Part shown: piece by piece, positions 62,301-64,000 of the stretch
Numbering within the stretch: position 1 is the stretch's first letter
How the letters are laid out: every line of letters begins with the position of its first letter
Assembly (NCBI GenBank): GCA_029339195.1
Contig: JAPTJF010000001.1
Location: 62,001-126,000 of the forward strand
DNA from: Micractinium sp. NFX-FRZ
Lineage: Eukaryota; Chlorophyta; Trebouxiophyceae; Chlorellales; Chlorellaceae
Direction of reading: 5' to 3'
Length of the DNA stretch: 64,000 bases
The notes under the pieces: generated by a model
Database searches by the model: none
What the model saw: only the letters and a program-made list of their open reading frames with translations
What the model was told of the DNA's origin: nothing
Made by a program: the position numbers and the translations under genes

Positions 62301-64000
62301 GACAGACGAGAGCATGTACGACACCCTGCCAACACTCAAGGAGGTGGGTGGGTGAGGGTGTGGCACGGGGAGAGTGGGACACACTGGTTGGGGCGTGGGT
62401 GCAGCACAGGGCGTGGCTGCTTGCGGATGAGGAGCAGTGGCGGTGAAGTAGAGGGGCAGGGCAGAGGGTAGTGCTGCAGCTGCCTGCCTGCTGCAGAGCC
62501 CGACAGCTGGAATGTACAATGTTCTGCACCCCACCCACATGGCAAGCTTCCCATTCCACTTCATGATTTACGAACACATCGTGATGCCTCCGTGGCCGCC
62601 TGCCTGCCTCCATGTGTTGCGCGGTCCCCCCCCCTGCGCAGATCGATGTCAGCATCGGCAAGATCACAGCGCACACGCCGCGCGCTGGCGGCAGGGGCAA
62701 AGGTGCGCTGCTGCTGTGCACCCGCCGCAGATCGCAGCGCAGCATGTGGAACAGAAGTGCTGCCTGCCCCAGCACTGGTTGCAGCCTGACCCAGAAGGGC
62801 CTGGCAGTCCCCGCCCTCCCCTGCTTGTGGCAAGTGCTGCCTTCTGTGCTCCTACTCCTGCGAGCAGACAACGGCGACGGGGAGGGGGCAGAGGCGGCGC
62901 CAGAGGGCGGCAAGGGCAAGCGAGGCAAGGGCGCCAAGGCTGGCGCCAAGAACAAAGGTGCGGCTGCTGGGTGGCGCGGCAGAGGGGGCGGCCTGGCCAC
63001 AAGCCTTGCAGGTTTGCTTTTTGCAAATGCTGCGCGTGATCAAGCATGTGGGCTTTTTCTAACAACCGCTGTGTGCGCAGGTGCCGAGGCTGCTGCCGGC
63101 AAAGGCGCTGCCAGCGGCGCCAAGGCTGCTGCGGCCATTCCGCCACCGCCAGGCCTGCCGCTGCCGCCCACCTCTCCCGTCGCTGCCACCACAACGCCTT
63201 CCGCTGTCGCCCGCACAACCTCGTTCAAGCAAGCTGCGGCCGCCGGCCTCAAGCCGCCGCCCCCGCCCCCGCCAGCTGCGGCGGCGGCGGGCTCTCCGAC
63301 AAAGCAGGGCATGGGCGGGCCCGAGACGCCTGCCCCCACCGCCCAGGTGGGACAAGCCCGGAGCCGGCGGGGCACAACTAAAACCGGTGGCATGCCAGCA
63401 GCAGAGCAAGGATGGGACAGTGCACATGAGGAGGCCAGCAGCAGCACAAGGCACGGGACAGTGAAGGCTACTGAGCCTACAGGATGGGTATCCCTGCCAG
63501 CTGCCCTGACTGCCTTGATTGGTTGTAATGCGTCCTGCCCCTGCAGGCAGGCGCCGCCAGCACGCCGCCGGGCATGCAGCGCACCCACGCAGCCTCAGGG
63601 CCCACCTCCCCCCAGCGGGCAATGCCAGCGGCAGCAGCAGCAGCGCCTCCCCCGTTGCTGCTGCCTGCTGCTGCTGGCTCACCCTATGGCGAGCCCGCGG
63701 CAGCGGCGGCGGCTGGGATGATGGGCTTGCTGCAGCAGGCTGAGCTTGAGCAGGGTGCAGCCCTGCAGCAGCAGCGGTTGGAGCAGGAGCAGCCGCTGTC
63801 CCCCGCCTCTGCCGCCCGGCTGGGTGTGTTCAACGAGCAGATGCTGCTGGCAGCGGCCGCTCACCAAGAGGAGCAGCTGGCACGCATGCACGCCCGGCAG
63901 CAGCAGCTGCTGCTGCAGGAGGCGCAGCAGCAGCAGCAGCAGGTGCAGTTGCAGGCGGGAGGCTCCTCCGCCGGCCCCTCCCTGGTACCCTCCCTGCCAG
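59335..64000 (+). CDS. NOT3: CCR4-NOT transcription complex subunit 3 (NOT3), N-terminal part, runs off the window
   Basis: Scaffold subunit of the CCR4-NOT deadenylase. The start MSKLRKLQSEID, the coiled-coil KRELKKLQRLREQ, the ERFKMLERELKIKQFS segment, LETQVEQFEADIEAL and the DYYLASS/ESMYDTL end match the Not3 N-terminal domain in order. After about residue 290 the chain becomes Lys/Gly-, Pro/Ala- and Gln-rich linker. The C-terminal NOT2/3/5 box must lie beyond 64000. Exons: 59335-59362, 59463-59542, 59685-59759, 60078-60158, 60553-60648, 60936-60986, 61163-61230, 61632-61692, 61879-61978, 62294-62343, 62642-62702, 62868-62957, 63081-63346, 63547 onward; about 520 residues are visible. Intron 6 is GC-AG (CAG|GCAGGA), forced by the conserved LETQ/VEQFEA junction. 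Intron 9 holds a copy of the exon 9 end. Confidence 0.93.
62026..62080 (+). repeat. Ghost copy of the NOT3 exon 9 3' end
   Basis: Matches 61930-61985 at about 50 of 55 positions with offset 96 bp, including a usable donor (GAAG|GTGGGT). It still encodes LRDGIDYYLACSAEE in frame. Confidence 0.9.

Noticed and set aside
59335..64000. NOT5 rather than NOT3
   Set aside because: The shared N-terminal domain cannot separate the yeast paralogues, and algae usually have a single NOT3-type gene; the C-terminal part that would help is outside the window.

Overview
The window is nuclear DNA of a GC-rich green alga. I infer a chlorellalean trebouxiophyte from its many short introns with CTGCAG-type acceptors, TGTAA polyadenylation signals, an organellar octotricopeptide-like protein, an OEP24-like plastid porin, and CTG, GGCA and TGCTC microsatellites. 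Nine genes could be rebuilt exon by exon; in each, exon phases sum correctly from start to stop, or to the window edge for the last one. About 125 introns are inferred, four of them of the GC-AG class.

Layout, left to right: (1) 991-6275, minus: peroxisomal-type citrate synthase, 15 exons, with an N-terminal PTS2. (2) 6822-21444, plus and divergent from it: a 32-exon gene for a 1620-residue type II membrane protein made of eight six-cysteine modules joined by proline-rich linkers. Modules 2-8 each use the same four-exon cassette in the same phases. (3) 22770-32797, minus and convergent with it: a single-pass receptor-like kinase with a Pro-rich and Ala/Gln-rich ectodomain and a divergent kinase domain. 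(4) 33842-36686, plus: OEP24-like outer-envelope porin. (5) 37499-40075, plus: ribosomal protein L9 (uL6). (6) 40908-49563, plus: MscS-like mechanosensitive channel with an EF-hand. (7) 50224-54025, minus: Myb/SANT protein with an upstream HNH-like motif. (8) 54370-57543, minus: OPR-like helical-repeat protein. (9) 59335 to the right edge, plus: N-terminal part of CCR4-NOT subunit 3.

The genes do not form one pathway. They cover peroxisomal carbon metabolism, cell surface and signalling, plastid envelope transport, translation, membrane-tension sensing, nuclear DNA binding, organelle RNA metabolism and mRNA decay.

Two structural signals stand out beyond ordinary annotation. The first is the module gene, which grew by exon-cassette duplication; modules 4-5 look like a duplicate of the module 2-3 pair. 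The second is a recurrent set of roughly 65-240 bp (mostly 96-128 bp) offset duplications that span splice junctions and leave ghost exon ends inside the neighbouring intron. I see it in five genes: citrate synthase, the kinase, OEP24, the MscS-like channel and NOT3.
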